A stretch of DNA of 64,000 nucleotides, from contig NW_003314385.1 in the NCBI RefSeq assembly GCF_000143415.4, positions 285,649 to 349,648 of the forward strand. The letters are read 5' to 3'. The DNA is from Selaginella moellendorffii. Lineage: Eukaryota; Streptophyta; Lycopodiopsida; Selaginellales; Selaginellaceae. Positions 1 to 13,091 of the stretch are shown here, piece by piece. How positions within the stretch are numbered: the first letter of the stretch is position 1; each line of letters starts with the position of its first letter. The position numbers and the translations under genes are program-made. The notes below the pieces were generated by a model. It searched no databases and had not been told where the DNA came from. It saw nothing but the letters and a program-made list of their open reading frames with translations.

Positions 1-128
1 CCAGTAGAGCAGCACGACAAATCCAGTGACCCAATTGCTTGCTCGATCGGCCCAGCCCGGCAAGAATGTGTCCTGCGCGCGCCAGCGAATGCCCACGAAA
101 CAAAAAGCTGCAAGAGAGAAAAGAGGGA

Positions 129-163
<35 letters not shown>

Positions 164-1104
164 CTCGGCGCGCAGAAGAAAGAAAGCAATCCAATTTCTG
201 GACGCGCGCTTTCCAGCCTGACCGGACAGAGGAGTTGCTACTCTCTTGCTGCCTGGGGGGATTTGGACACTCCCCACACGCAAAGATCACAAATGCCCCC
301 ACGAAGAAAATGATCGTCGTTTGCGCGTTAAGAGAGATTTGGAGAGTGTGATAGTGACCAACTTTGGTCGTAAAAGAGAGCAAAGTAAAAGAGCGACCTT
401 TGCTTTGCTTTGTTGCTTTGGATGGTGATGTGATCAATGACAGAATAAGAGAAATTGTTGCCTTTATGCCTGTGATCTTTTTCTTTTCTCCCTTTAAGAC
501 TTTAACGCTTGAGAGATCTAAACGAAGAACATGATCCTAGATCTAGCTGGTTATTAAAATTCCGAAATGTTTTTCCTTCTCCCCTCCAGAAAAAGAGAAA
601 GAAATTTGCTTTGCTTTCATGTCTGCTGGCGAGCAGGCGCCATAAGCTGCGGCATTAATGAAGAGCTTCTTTTGTGATAACCAAGAACAGCTAGCTAGCA
701 CAGGCACACACTCTACTGTGCTTTGATTGTGGTGGTGGTAACCTTCCTAATCGATGTAATGCGCGATTCACTTCACGATGTAAGAGACGAGCACGAACGA
801 AGGAACACGAGAAAGAAGCTGGACGATGATGCTTGCCTGCGTTGGTTCTTAAAAATCTGGAAAAGCGCTGGGCTTGTCTTCACCTCATTGGATTTTCCAC
901 TGTCGATGTCTCAAACAAATGCTTTGCTTATGCCTGAAAGTGACACAAGCCACCTATGAGCAGACTTCCCAAGAGCAGGAAACCAACAAACCTTCGCTGT
1001 GGATCCATTTCCATTTTATTCGAACACCTGCCGAAACACCACCCGGGATTCAGAAAAGAAAGGAAAACAATAGACTATCACCACCTTTTGGCATTCCTGC
1101 CAAG
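1..1104. other. 5' edge of window, no supportable gene
   Basis: I see no gene I can support here. A pure GA dinucleotide microsatellite lies at about 133-160. Open frames across the stretch are short, charged and low in complexity, and they lack family motifs. Part of it is probably the 3' flank of the lipase that ends at 1105 on the minus strand. Confidence 0.5.
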
Positions 1105-2906
1105 CTATTTCGTGTCGAGCATTGCTGGTCCGAGCCTCACGGAATTGACGTAGTTCACTGGACTGTGAGCAGAAACGCCGGGGAAGAACAGACCAACGAG
1201 CCGCAGCACCGTCGACGAGCTGGACTCCCGATAGTTGTCACCATACCGGAAGTGGAGAACAAAGCTCTGGAGAAGCTCCCACACTGCCACGGCATGGTTG
1301 AAGATGTAGTAGAATGGATTGAAGTAGTTTTTGTTGGGCTCCTCCTTCACAATCTACAGTATCACCAAAGTTCGTCTCAAGAGAAAAGGAAGAACAGAAG
1401 ATATGTAGACGTACCATTTTGGTGTAGAAGCTGGTGTAGAAGAAGCACGGCTCGATGTGCTTGAACTGGAAGAGAAAGTCGTCGAAAGGAACGCGTGGGA
1501 TAAGATCAGCGCTGTAGACAACGCGGAAGAAGCGATTGTCTGCTCCGTTGAGCTTGCTTGTCATGGTAGCTGCGAATTCCTTGTCCCCTACTCGAGGCTG
1601 TCCAAACGTGTAGAGAGCACCCAGCTTGCCTGTGATGGTGTTTTCCTTGTTGTGGAAGAGTATGGTGGTAAAGACGGTCGCCAGAGCACCTCCCAAGCTA
1701 TGTCCAGTTACGTAGACTTTGGCATTCCTGTGAGCTCTGAGGAGGACCTTGAGCTCGTCGCAGGCGGTGTCGTAGGCGAAGAGAGGCTTCCCCTTGTCTT
1801 GACCGTGATCCTGATCCTGATCCCCCAGTGTAACAGCTTCGATGAGCCCCGAAGCTGGAGTGTGCTTGCTGCTGCTGGTGGCGTTGCCGGAGGCTCTGGT
1901 TTTGGCGACGTTGTCCTTCATGCGAGTGAATGAATCCATGTCGTGGCGATCCACCAGGCTGAGAGCTTCCAGAAAGCCGACGTGAACACGGCCAATGCCG
2001 GGGAGAAGGTACCACGAGAAATCAAAGTCTGTGCTCCAGTCGGAGGCGTTGAACGGCATTGTTCCGCGGAAGACAACGAAGACAGCTTGTGCATCGACTG
2101 CTCGGTCCATGAAAATGAGAACTTGAGTTGGATTCGTAGGTTCGTTCTCTGTGACAAAAAAAAAACATAGAACTATAACTCAGCATCAGGAAGAAGAGAA
2201 GTTCTTGCGATACTTACTGTTGATGCACTCGTATATATCCACGACATGCATCTACATTCACAGCACAAAAGTCAAGCAACAAAACGTCGATGCTGATACT
2301 TACTTTCCACTCGTTCGTGATGATCTTCCGGATGATTTTGGAGTTTTCGTATGCAAGCTTGGACGCCATCATGCAAACATCTGCCATGAGTTTCGACCCC
2401 GGAGGATCTGACACAAAGTGGCTGGCTACTTGATCTTCAAGTTGATGGACCAGCAAGTCCGTGCGTGGATCTAAAAACCCAATCACACTCCAGTAGGAGT
2501 CGGAATCCTCGTCGGGGATGATGATTCCTACAAAGAAAAAAAAAGAAAAATGAGACAAAGAAGAAGAAAGAAAGAACAAGTTCTTCTACGTACCTCTTCC
2601 AGTGAGAAGCTTTTGGACGAGGTTGGAAAGTCCGCCATTGGCATAGACAGTGTTGAGGAAGATCTCGAGGAATTCGCCAATGGCCGCGAGCACTTTGGAG
2701 ACGAGATGGAGGAGCTTGAGGATGAGCATGGCGAACCTCGCTTGCCAGCTCTGGTCCACCATCCCCTGGAGCGATGGCGAGCACTCCATCCCTGGTGCAT
2801 GCCCACTCCACGTCACAAAAGACGCCACGAGCTCACCCAGGCCACACTCCCTGGATCGAAATATCACATACTCGCTACTTTCATCCGGCTGCGTTCTTTG
2901 ATCCAT
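1105..2906 (-). CDS. Class 3 triacylglycerol lipase, OBL1-like, 4 exons
   Basis: Exons 2906-2594, 2527-2304, 2146-1415 and 1353-1105 join with closed phases into about 505 residues, the usual size of plant oil-body lipases (OBL1/TLL family). All introns have GT-AG ends; the third acceptor is placed by phase. The fungal-lipase-like fold carries the nucleophile elbow GHSLGG (Ser near residue 329), the acid-residue region SADLIPRVPFDD, and a C-terminal AHSPVNYVNSVRLG with the likely catalytic His. The N-terminal third has a hydrophobic segment (FAMLILKLLHLVSKVLAAIG), as in family members that associate with oil bodies or membranes. Its expected role is hydrolysis of storage or membrane acylglycerols. 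I chose the ATG at 2906 because it is the first ATG in frame downstream of an in-frame stop near 3094. Lipid-droplet localisation is inferred from the family, not shown. Confidence 0.88.
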
Positions 2907-3360
2907 GCTGCAATCAATCGAGCTAGAAATCAAACCGCCCAAGAGCTGCAAGGAAAGAACGCGAGCTCCTTTAACGCATCTGGAAGAAAGCTTGGAAGCC
3001 AAGGCAAAGGATTTGCATACCGGACGAGGAAGACGGAGTCCTTCGCCCGGATTCTCGTCGCATCCACTGCCACAATCGCTGGAATCCGCCCTTCATTCAC
3101 ATGCCGCACACCGGATCGCCCGCGCGATGGATCGAGGCGGCGAATCGGCGCATCTCAGAGGCTTGGCGACAAGGGCGTGGGATTGGAAGATGTGGATTTC
3201 CTCTTCTTCCTCCTCCGCTCGTAACGGGTCGGTGATGCTCCACTCTCGCAAGCAAGAAAGGGCATATTCTCCGCCATGGAATCATTCTCTTAGGGTTTTA
3301 GGGCATTGTTGGGCGTTCCCTCTTCTTCTTCCCTGGGCGCCATTGCTGCGATCGCGCGCC

Positions 3361-3635
3361 TCGATCGCCATGGCTGCTAGAAATGTAGGAATCTCAGCTC
3401 GCTCGCGGTGTGGAATGCAGGAAGAGATTGGGCGGATTTCCCAGGGTTCTTGGACAAGCTCGATCAGGTATGAGAGTGAATTTGCGATCTCTTTGCGCTG
3501 CATTCACTCATGCCTTGCTATCTATAGTCTTTCTTTTGTTTTTTACCTGTGAATCTCTGGATCGCTTGGCTCTGGATCCTTTGTTTAATTCTCTTTTGTT
3601 CCTTGCAGACTGGCAAGGCTGGTGCTAGCTCGTGA
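3361..3635 (+). CDS. Possible small two-exon gene (doubtful)
   Basis: A frame reading WNAGRDWADFPGFLDKLDQ ends at a good donor (CAG|GTATGA, intron from 3468). It resumes at an acceptor (TTCCTTGCAG, exon from 3609) with TGKAGASS and a stop at 3633-3635. The translation looks protein-like, and a telomere-like box (tagggttttaggg) lies upstream at 3291-3303, as in many plant 5' regions. The 5' exon and start codon are not resolved: the ATG at 3370 is in another frame. I do not recognise the protein. It could also be an untranslated region. Confidence 0.2.
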
Positions 3636-4208
3636 CTTGGATTCTAAATTTCCACTGGTATCAGAGAGAAATTCTTTCAAAGAAGAGGAAAAACTGTTGC
3701 TTGATGCGATGATGATTGCATGATACTGGGACACCTCTCTACCTAAAGCATCAATCGCCCGTGATCATTTCTCTCAGAGCTTTCGTACGACGCTTGGGTG
3801 AGGGAATATTGTCGCGCTCGCCATCCACAGTAGCGTCCTCGTTCATGTATGGTGGACGCGGAAGCCGGAAAGATTGACAAGTAAGCGTCTTATTGTTTTG
3901 GTTTGCTTTGTCCTTTTAACAGCGCTGGTCCTTGGCTTTTATGCAGGTGTCGTTGCGTCGAGAGAGAACGCAGGTATTGTCTCTGTCGTACTTTTGGTGT
4001 TTTCGTTGACGGTTCCCTGTAATCAGAGTCCAGCTAAAAGAACACGTTGCTCCTACGGTGCTAGAAAATGAAGGAAAAAGAAAAAATGGAGGAGGAGGGG
4101 ACAACGGCCGTCGTACATCTGCAAGTATTTTTCTTCGCTTTTCTACTTCTTTAAGTTTTTTTTTTTTTTTCATTTTTCTTATGCCCGACTCGTGTGTATT
4201 CTGCAATC
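3636..4208. other. Intergenic, no gene recognised
   Basis: This stretch holds T-rich and pyrimidine tracts and a short hydrophobic frame (3874-4071) that lacks an ATG start. It probably covers the 3' flank of the F-box gene, whose stop is at 4209. I see no RNA gene or repeat. Confidence 0.4.
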
Positions 4209-5351
4209 TCAGAAGGTGTAGTCGAGGCGAGGATTGAGAAACAAACCTCTCAAGGCGAACTTGATGTCGTGATTGCTGAAAGGACACGAAGGCAGCCATT
4301 GCCATGAAGCCGGGGTGGTGGAAAGGTCGCAGACCAACATCCCCGAGTGCGAGCTCTTGAAGAAGTATATTAAATCGCCGGACCCAGCGCACTTAAGATC
4401 GAAGTCTCCCTTGCTCTCGTAAAACATCTGGAAGTAATGCTGCGGCATCTGGTCCTTGTCAAGCCACTGCTGGCTTTCAACTTGAAGCTCCCACAGGTGA
4501 ATCCTCTCGCAAACTCGGTCAGTTCCCACTCCGCCGACTAACAGCAGCTTTTCCTTCCGCTTGAGCAGGAAAGACGAGTACAGGCACGCGGGCCGCGGCA
4601 CCTTCATCTCGGACCATAGTCTGGTACCCAGGTTATACGACATGAGGTTGTAAGGGCGGGCAGACGTCAGACAGTAGAGTGTGCCCTGGCAGAAGACGGT
4701 TTTGGAGGTCCACACAGTAATCTTGACGGTGTAGTAGCGGGGAATGGCTCCAAGGACGGTCCAGGAGTCCGTTCTGGAATCGTAGATCTCCGTGGAGCAC
4801 TCGTAGTCACCCCCGCATTCGGACGTCCCGCCTGCGACGATGATCCTATACCCGCTGCTGTCGTCGACTTGAAACACCCCGACGAGTGAGTTGAATCGCT
4901 TGTAAGTCATCTGAGGCAGCTCCTTCCAGGTCTGCATGATCGGGTTGCACACCGCCAGCATCCCCAAGTTGCTGAGACCGGCTCGCATGAAGATGAGGCC
5001 TCCGATGGCAGCCAGCGGGAACCTCATATAAGGTGGCAGGAATGCGAGCGAGACATTGAGCCACTTGTTGAGCGTGGGGCTGAAGGCACACGACTTGTCC
5101 CGGCAGTTATAGGAGCAGGCAAGGAGCCAGGGGGCCTCCCTCGCGGGTGTGCTGCGGTAGACTCTCTGGAAGTTGCTCGACTTGATCCGGGAGTTCCAGG
5201 ACTTGCAGACGAGGCCGGCCGCCACCAGGCTCTCAATTGGCATGAAGGCGAACACCTTGTCCATGATGTCCTCGGGGAGGCTATGCCAGAGTGGGAACGA
5301 AGGCTCGTGCTGCTCCTGGCCGCCATCCATGATTCTCGCTCGGGAGCTCAT
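4209..5351 (-). CDS. F-box/kelch-repeat protein (SCF substrate receptor)
   Basis: The open frame gives about 380 residues from the ATG at 5351, or 373 from the ATG at 5330. The F-box starts at about residue 30 (LPEDIMDKVFAFMPIESLVA, then GLVCKSWNSR). Kelch/galactose-oxidase-like repeats follow, for example IIVAGGTSECGGDYECSTEI and LLLVGGVGTDRVCERIHLWE. The layout fits the plant FBK family (At5g15710-like). Such proteins bind ASK/SKP1 through the F-box and present targets to an SCF E3 ubiquitin ligase; the target here is unknown. The frame stays open upstream to an ATG at 5903, but that part is rich in Ser, Pro and Thr and carries an acceptor-like TTTGCAG near 5412. I read it as 5' UTR or intron. 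Confidence 0.85.
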   Translation of the reverse strand: MSSRARIMDGGQEQHEPSFPLWHSLPEDIMDKVFAFMPIESLVAAGLVCKSWNSRIKSSNFQRVYRSTPAREAPWLLACSYNCRDKSCAFSPTLNKWLNVSLAFLPPYMRFPLAAIGGLIFMRAGLSNLGMLAVCNPIMQTWKELPQMTYKRFNSLVGVFQVDDSSGYRIIVAGGTSECGGDYECSTEIYDSRTDSWTVLGAIPRYYTVKITVWTSKTVFCQGTLYCLTSARPYNLMSYNLGTRLWSEMKVPRPACLYSSFLLKRKEKLLLVGGVGTDRVCERIHLWELQVESQQWLDKDQMPQHYFQMFYESKGDFDLKCAGSGDLIYFFKSSHSGMLVCDLSTTPASWQWLPSCPFSNHDIKFALRGLFLNPRLDYTF

Positions 5352-7960
5352 TGGTGTGACGGACGCACGTAGGCTGGCTGACTTGGGGGCAGGAGGAATA
5401 ATTACAAGCTGCAAACGAGAAGATCCAGGATCAAACCACAAAGTAAAGGTGGTGCCGTGGAGGTGCGGGAAGGGGGAAAGTGCAAACCTTGATTGCTGGG
5501 TGGGCCGGCACGAGAAGAAAGGCCACACCTGATGATGCTGCGTCCACCCTCCAACACCAGCAGCAGCAAGAGCAACGATTGGAAGAAGAAGAGGGGTAGT
5601 AACAGTAACTGTACCAGCTAGAGATCCGTCAACAAAGTCATCTCCAGCAGCAGAGGACTCTGTGGTGGTGGAGCAAGCGAGAAAAGAGCAAGCAGGAGTC
5701 AAGGACTTATATCTGCTGGGAAGCGGGGGAAGGAGGAGCAGACTTGGAGAGACGAGGAGGCGGTGTGAAAGCGAGGTGCTTGAGCAAGAGGAGCAAGGCT
5801 GGTCGTCGTCAATCATGCAGCAGCAGGAGCAGGGGGTGGGAGTGGACGCTTTCGGAGACAACCGGGTGCATCCAGAGGGGTTAAGCGAGCGCCACCGCAA
5901 CATGAACCGATTTAGCCAGTCAAAGCTACGATTCTATGCGTGAGGGAACGTATGGTAAGAGGGGAAGGAGATCTTTCACTCACACCATCTTCTCTTTTTG
6001 GCGACTAACTCATGCTCCTCTCTCTCTCTCTCTCTCTCTCGCTTTCCAGGAATTGCAACTTTGCTCGCTCGCTCGCTCGCTCGCTCTCTCGCTCTCTTGC
6101 ACAAAACCGGAAGAGATGAGGAGACAATGGAGGAGAAATTCTCAGGAGGGCGGCAGCGGTCTCTCTTAGACAGGAGAGGGACAGAGACACCTTGCGAAAG
6201 ATCAATCAATCAATCAAGAGCGAATTGTGTGATCTGTCGGGGGCCCTCAATCATGCAGGAGAGAGGATGAAGCTCGCACACACAAAACCCTCTCTCTCTT
6301 TTATTTTTTCCTCTCTCGCTCGCCAAGAAAGAAAGAAAGACTCTTTCCTGTGGCCGCCATAGCCCCTCCTCGCCTATGAGTCAAGTGTGTTAAAACTTAC
6401 TAATTCTTTTTTTTTTTCTTCTTTTCTTCTTTTGGCTGTATAAATTATTTTGTCGTACTCCTCGTGGCCCAAAACCAAAACCGAGTATTGGCCACCTTTT
6501 AACGTGGGGCCCTTCTTTTCCAACACGCCAGTGACTGGGAGGGGTCCGTCAAACGCATTGCGTGGGTGACGGGCGGCATCTTGATTTTGACAGGGCCGAC
6601 GTTTTCGGTTAGTCACACGGAAGGTGGCTCGGTTACGTTGACTGCGACCCGTACAGAGCGTGTTTCCTTTCTTCTTCCAGAAATTATGGAATTGGCGCGA
6701 GGGAGGAAGTTCCTACGTCTTGCGTCAACCGTGTTCGCTAGAGCTAAAAATTCCCACTTTGCGGCAAAATCTCTTCTTCTAACAAGGAGATATCGAGCGC
6801 AGCCAGGATTGAGGGATCGACACACACAATCTTTAACGCCACAGCATTGACTTGGGTGTCAAACTCTCGAATCGAAGAAGCCCGCAAAGCCGTGATGCTG
6901 CTGCCTTGTAACGCATCCGCAAGAAATATGCCATGAAACACACGCACCTCGCGCGCGCTAGACATGCCCCCTGTGTGTGTGCGTGTGTTTTTGTTCTTCT
7001 TTTGGTTCTCTCCTCTCTGTTTTTTGCATGCTATAAGCTATCCATCTATCATAGGAAAAGCTCGGTAGCATCAGCATCAATCATGCATAGCGAGCTTTCC
7101 AATAACCCTTTGATTTCATGGATGCCGCATAGTGCCAGAGAAAGTTCCTCTCTTTTCTTTCTTCTTCTTCTTTTGCTCTTGCGGTCCCATAATAATGCAC
7201 TCAACCGACCATGCCACCACCATTTTCAACTTTACGATTTTCTTATGATATGAGCGCTGTGGCGAGCGACCGCAACAGGAAAACTGGCTTTGTGTCCAAG
7301 ATCTACCTGCCAATAGAAAAGCTCTGCAGCGTCAGATCGAGAGCGATCCAAAATTTGAGGATAGGCTCACCTTTCATTGCTCAGGAGAGTTTCCGCACGA
7401 TTCTCTTCCAATATCCATATCTACGCAACAGTGCCACAATTCACGCAAGCGTTTTCTTCCGCCCCACGCAAACACCCAGGTTTTGAGCGATCGTCCTTTC
7501 GTTGCAAGCTGTGGATGATGCCCAATGCATGCTCTGCACAAAGGGAAAAAAAAAACAAGAAAAAAAGGACGAGCACTGCATCAAAAGTGCTCGTAAAAGA
7601 TTTTTCTGGTGACATCACCAGCTGAATAATGTAAGAGCAAAACGTACCTGTCAGCCGAGGTGTCAAAGGTCGCGCGTATTGATCCAATGAGATACGAGTA
7701 CTGCCTAAGATGCTTCGTTATCTTCGACCAAACGATCCAGCAATAGGCATATGGATGATCCCAAAGGCTGCAAAGGCCCAGCTACGAAATCCGCGACCGT
7801 ATCAAAGCGTGATGTTGGGAGCCATTTGCTGCGTCCTAAAACGCAAGACAAAAGACAAGTTAGCCACAACTTCCTCTGCTACAAAACACTCACTTATCAC
7901 TGATATCGCCGACGAGATACGCAACTACACATGTTGTTTGTCCGCGTCGTCATTCGTGAC
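5352..7960. other. Upstream region of F-box gene and unresolved intergenic DNA
   Basis: A (CT)n microsatellite lies at about 6018-6041 and a CTCG tandem run at about 6063-6092, typical of plant 5' UTR or promoter DNA. Between 6740 and 7830 several minus-strand pieces look mildly protein-like and carry splice-like borders, for example near 7633 and 7544. I could not join them into a gene or name a family. A decayed or small-exon gene is possible. Confidence 0.3.
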
Positions 7961-8044
7961 TGTCAGAAGTGGGATTTGAACCCACGCCCCCTCACGGAGA
8001 CCAGAACTTGAGTCTGGCGCCTTAGACCGCTCGGCCATCCTGAC
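7961..8044 (-). tRNA. tRNA-Leu (anticodon CAA)
   Basis: The minus strand folds as an 84-nt type II tRNA. The acceptor GTCAGGA pairs with TTCTGAC, followed by discriminator A. The D arm is GCCGAGCGGTCTAAGGC. The anticodon stem-loop CCAGA-CTCAAGT-TCTGG gives anticodon CAA. It also has a leucine-type long variable arm (TCTCCGTGAGGGG) and a T arm with GGTTCAAATCC. There is no intron and CCA is not encoded, as expected for a nuclear gene. It decodes UUG. I see no clear T-run terminator directly 3'. Confidence 0.95.
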
Positions 8045-8175
8045 GTTTGCGTATAATCTAACACTTAACAACAAGAACAAGAAATTTAGCTATCAGACGC
8101 CTTGGAATTAATGCCCATCGCGATCTGATAAAAGAGATCACATTAGTACCAATGCAACAACGAAGTAGCTTGGCT

Positions 8176-9324
8176 TTAAACCTGCTTTTTCTCGATGCTG
8201 CTCCTTGAAAACTCAGAAACCATCTTGCATGCGGCCTTTGCCCGCGCCAAGCAATCAAGGTAAGAATCCACTACACACGCAGAGAGACATATGCGAACAG
8301 CTGAGCTTGACAAGGAAAGAAACAACCGATGAAATTCTCGCTAGTACCGGACATGGAGCCGCGTGTGATAGATGTGACAATGGCATCTTCTCCAGAGTGT
8401 TGAGACATGCCAGGCACCACAGATGCGACCGGGCTCTTAAAAACCAAGCACACATGGGCCTGGATTCTCTGGTAACACAAAAGAGAAGGCTCCTTCAGAA
8501 TAAAACCGGGAGGCTAATCAAATCAAAACCTGTTCCTCCATCCTTGTCGGATCCAGTAGAATCTCCCCTCCGCTAGTAACACCACAAGTTACAGCCGCTG
8601 CAAAGACGAAAAGGTGAGAAGTTTTTCAGGCCTCTGAGCTTTACGTACCAAGCAAACCATTCAAAGGGATGCCTGCGTCCACGAGCGCTGCACAAGCTGC
8701 ATTCACTGCACAAGCAAGTAGCTGTACGCAAAGGGAGTCAAGAATGAACCAACCATACAGGATATGAATAAAATCGACCCAGGATACAGCCCCATCGTCA
8801 CTCACAACCTGCACACGAAAAGGAAAAAACAAAGAGAAAGAGTTGGCACGGGAGCATGAAAGACGCGGTTTTGCCTGCCTGGACGATCACTGAAATGCCC
8901 GTATTTGGATGTTGTGCCGCCATGATAATGTACTCGATTGTTCTTCGCAAGATCACCTCAGCCTCTTTTTCAGAACTCCCTAGCAGAAAAAAAAATTATA
9001 CATATATATATAAAACAAATTCGAGAAAGAATAAATGTAAGGAGGGCTCACCAGAAAGACCCGCTTTGGCTTTCCAGATCACTTCCACCGTCGCCCTCTC
9101 GGCGTTTTCCTGCTTCCCAGACACGGCCTTTGGCCCATACACTGCCGCGAGGACAATGCTCTTCTCTGCCAGCGGCGAGCATGCGGAGGAAATTCCAGAA
9201 AACGCGAAATCTCACCTTGCGACCAGCGCGCCGATCCGTGCGCCCGGTGGAGCAAGCCTGTCGTGCACGCCAGCGGCCTGATCTGATCCGCGCTCCGCCC
9301 ATCGCCTCTCGCCATCGTCGCCAT
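8176..9324 (-). CDS. RRP46: Exosome core subunit RRP46, 8 exons
   Basis: Exons 9324-9216, 9165-9052, 8979-8879, 8808-8788, 8721-8649, 8597-8530, 8468-8348 and 8270-8176 close to 233 residues (about 240 in Arabidopsis). The product is an RNase PH-fold subunit of the exosome core ring, which acts in 3'-5' RNA processing and decay. Diagnostic runs are DGRSADQIRPLACTTG, LHRAHGSARWSQ, LAAVYGPKAVSGKQENAERA, ILRRTIEYIIMAAQHPNTG, VNAACAALVDAGIPLNGL and EDAIVTSITRGSMS. Exon 4 is only 21 nt (VVSDDGA), and the intron before it needs a GC donor (CAG|GCAGGC). The other introns are GT-AG and 48-80 nt long. The start is the first ATG, 10 nt downstream of a telo-box. Confidence 0.93.
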
Positions 9325-9333
9325 GGACGCCCA

Positions 9334-9349
9334 AAACCCTAAACCCTAA
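9334..9349. promoter_or_regulatory. Telo-box upstream of RRP46
   Basis: Two tandem plant telomere-type units (AAACCCTAAACCCTAA) end 10 bp upstream of the RRP46 start codon. Telo-boxes are common in promoters or leaders of plant genes for ribosome biogenesis and RNA processing, which suits an exosome gene. The regulatory role is inferred from position and gene class. Confidence 0.6.
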
Positions 9350-9412
9350 TCTCCGGTAGAGGGGGAAATTTGATTTTAAATTCTTTCGCGCAAACAAATC
9401 ATAGACAATGTC

Positions 9413-10575
9413 TCAGTTGATGACGTGACACTTCTTCCGGATCTCGCCTTTCGATCCAGTCTTGACCTCCAATTCGCTCATCTTGATCATGGACTGGATG
9501 AAATTCCCAAGGAAGAATGACTCGTCCGCGGCGCTCTTGATCACCAGAGACTTCGTGAATGGATCATTGAGAAGGGCGGAGTCGGAGGTGAAGAGGCCGC
9601 GCCTCTTGAGCACTCCCTTGAAGTATTTCGTGTCTACTTTGAATGGGGTCTTCTCCATTGGGACGATTGGATCGACCCTGGTTGGAGGACGAGGGCACTG
9701 CCCTTTGAGAGTCTGGGCGAGAGACGCATCGAGCGCTGGGTCCTGGTCGCCTCTCCCGGTGAAATTGTAGAGCCGGCTGTTGAAGGAGGAGCAAAGAGAG
9801 AATCCAATCGTGTGACCACCTAGATAATTCAATGACCCCATCGTAAGATTTGCACATCTATAGAGATTCTTGCAGAGACTGTACCTGAGAGGAAGACAAG
9901 ATCACTCTTGCTTAAGTTCTTGGCTGCGAAGCTGGTGACGAGCTGCGTGATGTTGGATGTGGGTGGTGGAAGGAAGAGAGGGACGCGATTAAACATGGAA
10001 ACTCGGCCGTCTCGACGTCCCGACCGGATGTCCCAGAATGGTCCGTGCGACTGAATACCAGAAGAGATTGATTAGTTTCGCGATAAGATGATTAGGAATG
10101 ATAGATAAGATACCAGATGAACACCATCTCGCGCAGCGAAGGCTAGAATGTCAGCACAAGACACGATCCCCGGACAGACTTTCTCCACGGCTGCCTTGGC
10201 AGCGTCAATCACATCAAAGCCGCGAATGCTGGGGAAGTTTGCTGGGAAATCCTTCTCGGCCCGGTTTGTGGGGGTGGAATCGATGAGGATGGATCCATCA
10301 CAGCCCTGATCAATCAAAGAGTTGACAAATGCTAAGTTTTTATGAGCCAAAGGTTTATCAAAACTTACTTCGACAAAGCAGTCGTGGAAATGCATACGCA
10401 AGATGGACGCACCAATTCGCCTGTCAGACAATGTGGCATTCACCATGACATCCATGACAATCTTCTCTGCCTGTGGACATCTCGTTTTGTAGAAGTCATA
10501 CGAGAGATCCCCTCGGGCAGCGATGACAACAAGCAAGAACAGGCTCAAAACTCTCCAAACCTTATAATCACCCAT
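9413..10575 (-). CDS. Class III (secretory) peroxidase, 4 exons
   Basis: Exons 10575-10369, 10305-10114, 10050-9885 and 9819-9413 close to 323 residues, typical for plant class III peroxidases. A signal peptide covers about residues 1-22 (VLSLFLLVVIAARG). The mature protein begins DLSYDFYKTRCPQAEKIV. Distal-site residues are Arg60 and His64 in RMHFHDCF. GCDGSILID forms a Ca/disulfide region, and the proximal haem ligand His191 lies in LSGGHTIG. A conserved AEKDFPAN run and the C-terminal KCHVIN are also present. The enzyme should be an apoplastic haem peroxidase acting on phenolics with H2O2, in wall cross-linking or lignification. Substrate is not predictable. All introns are GT-AG. Confidence 0.95.
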
Positions 10576-10614
10576 CTAACTGATAACTCGAGGGCGATCT
10601 AATTCCGGAGCTCC

Positions 10615-10621
10615 TTTTATA
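10615..10621 (-). promoter_or_regulatory. TATA box of the peroxidase gene
   Basis: TATAAAA on the minus strand lies 40 bp upstream of the peroxidase start codon. This implies a short leader of roughly 10-20 nt if transcription starts about 30 bp downstream. Confidence 0.55.
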
Positions 10622-12749
<2,128 letters not shown>

Positions 12750-13091
12750 GCTCTCCGGCTCGATCAAAGCCATAGATGCCGGGAATTAACTGCTGTTGCT
12801 GTAGTTTAGTTAGCTAGTGTCGTGTATCGAGCATCAGACATGAAGAACTTGGCGTCCAGTTTAACGAGTGAGAAAGCATATCGAAGATCTCATCGTCGCC
12901 ACTTACAACTTAGTCGCTCAAACAAACATGATCTCGGAGTATGCATCTTTGTTTGATAGCAAGAAGCAAACTCCTTGCATGCCATACCTCATGGGCCTGG
13001 AAGGGACAAACCATCGACCATAACTCTCTAGCTCCGTAGCTTGGCCTGCCCGTTTGCCTGTACCAGTATTTACAAACTCCCTACCTCTTTT
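12750..13091. other. Convergent 3' flank, tubulin / CPSF-A-like
   Basis: About 340 bp lies between the stop codons of two convergent genes, so it holds both 3' UTRs. I see no clear separate feature. Confidence 0.6.

Noticed and set aside
3656-3667. TGGTATCAGAG, a retroelement primer-site-like motif
   Set aside because: It lies among genes with no LTR on either side; chance match.
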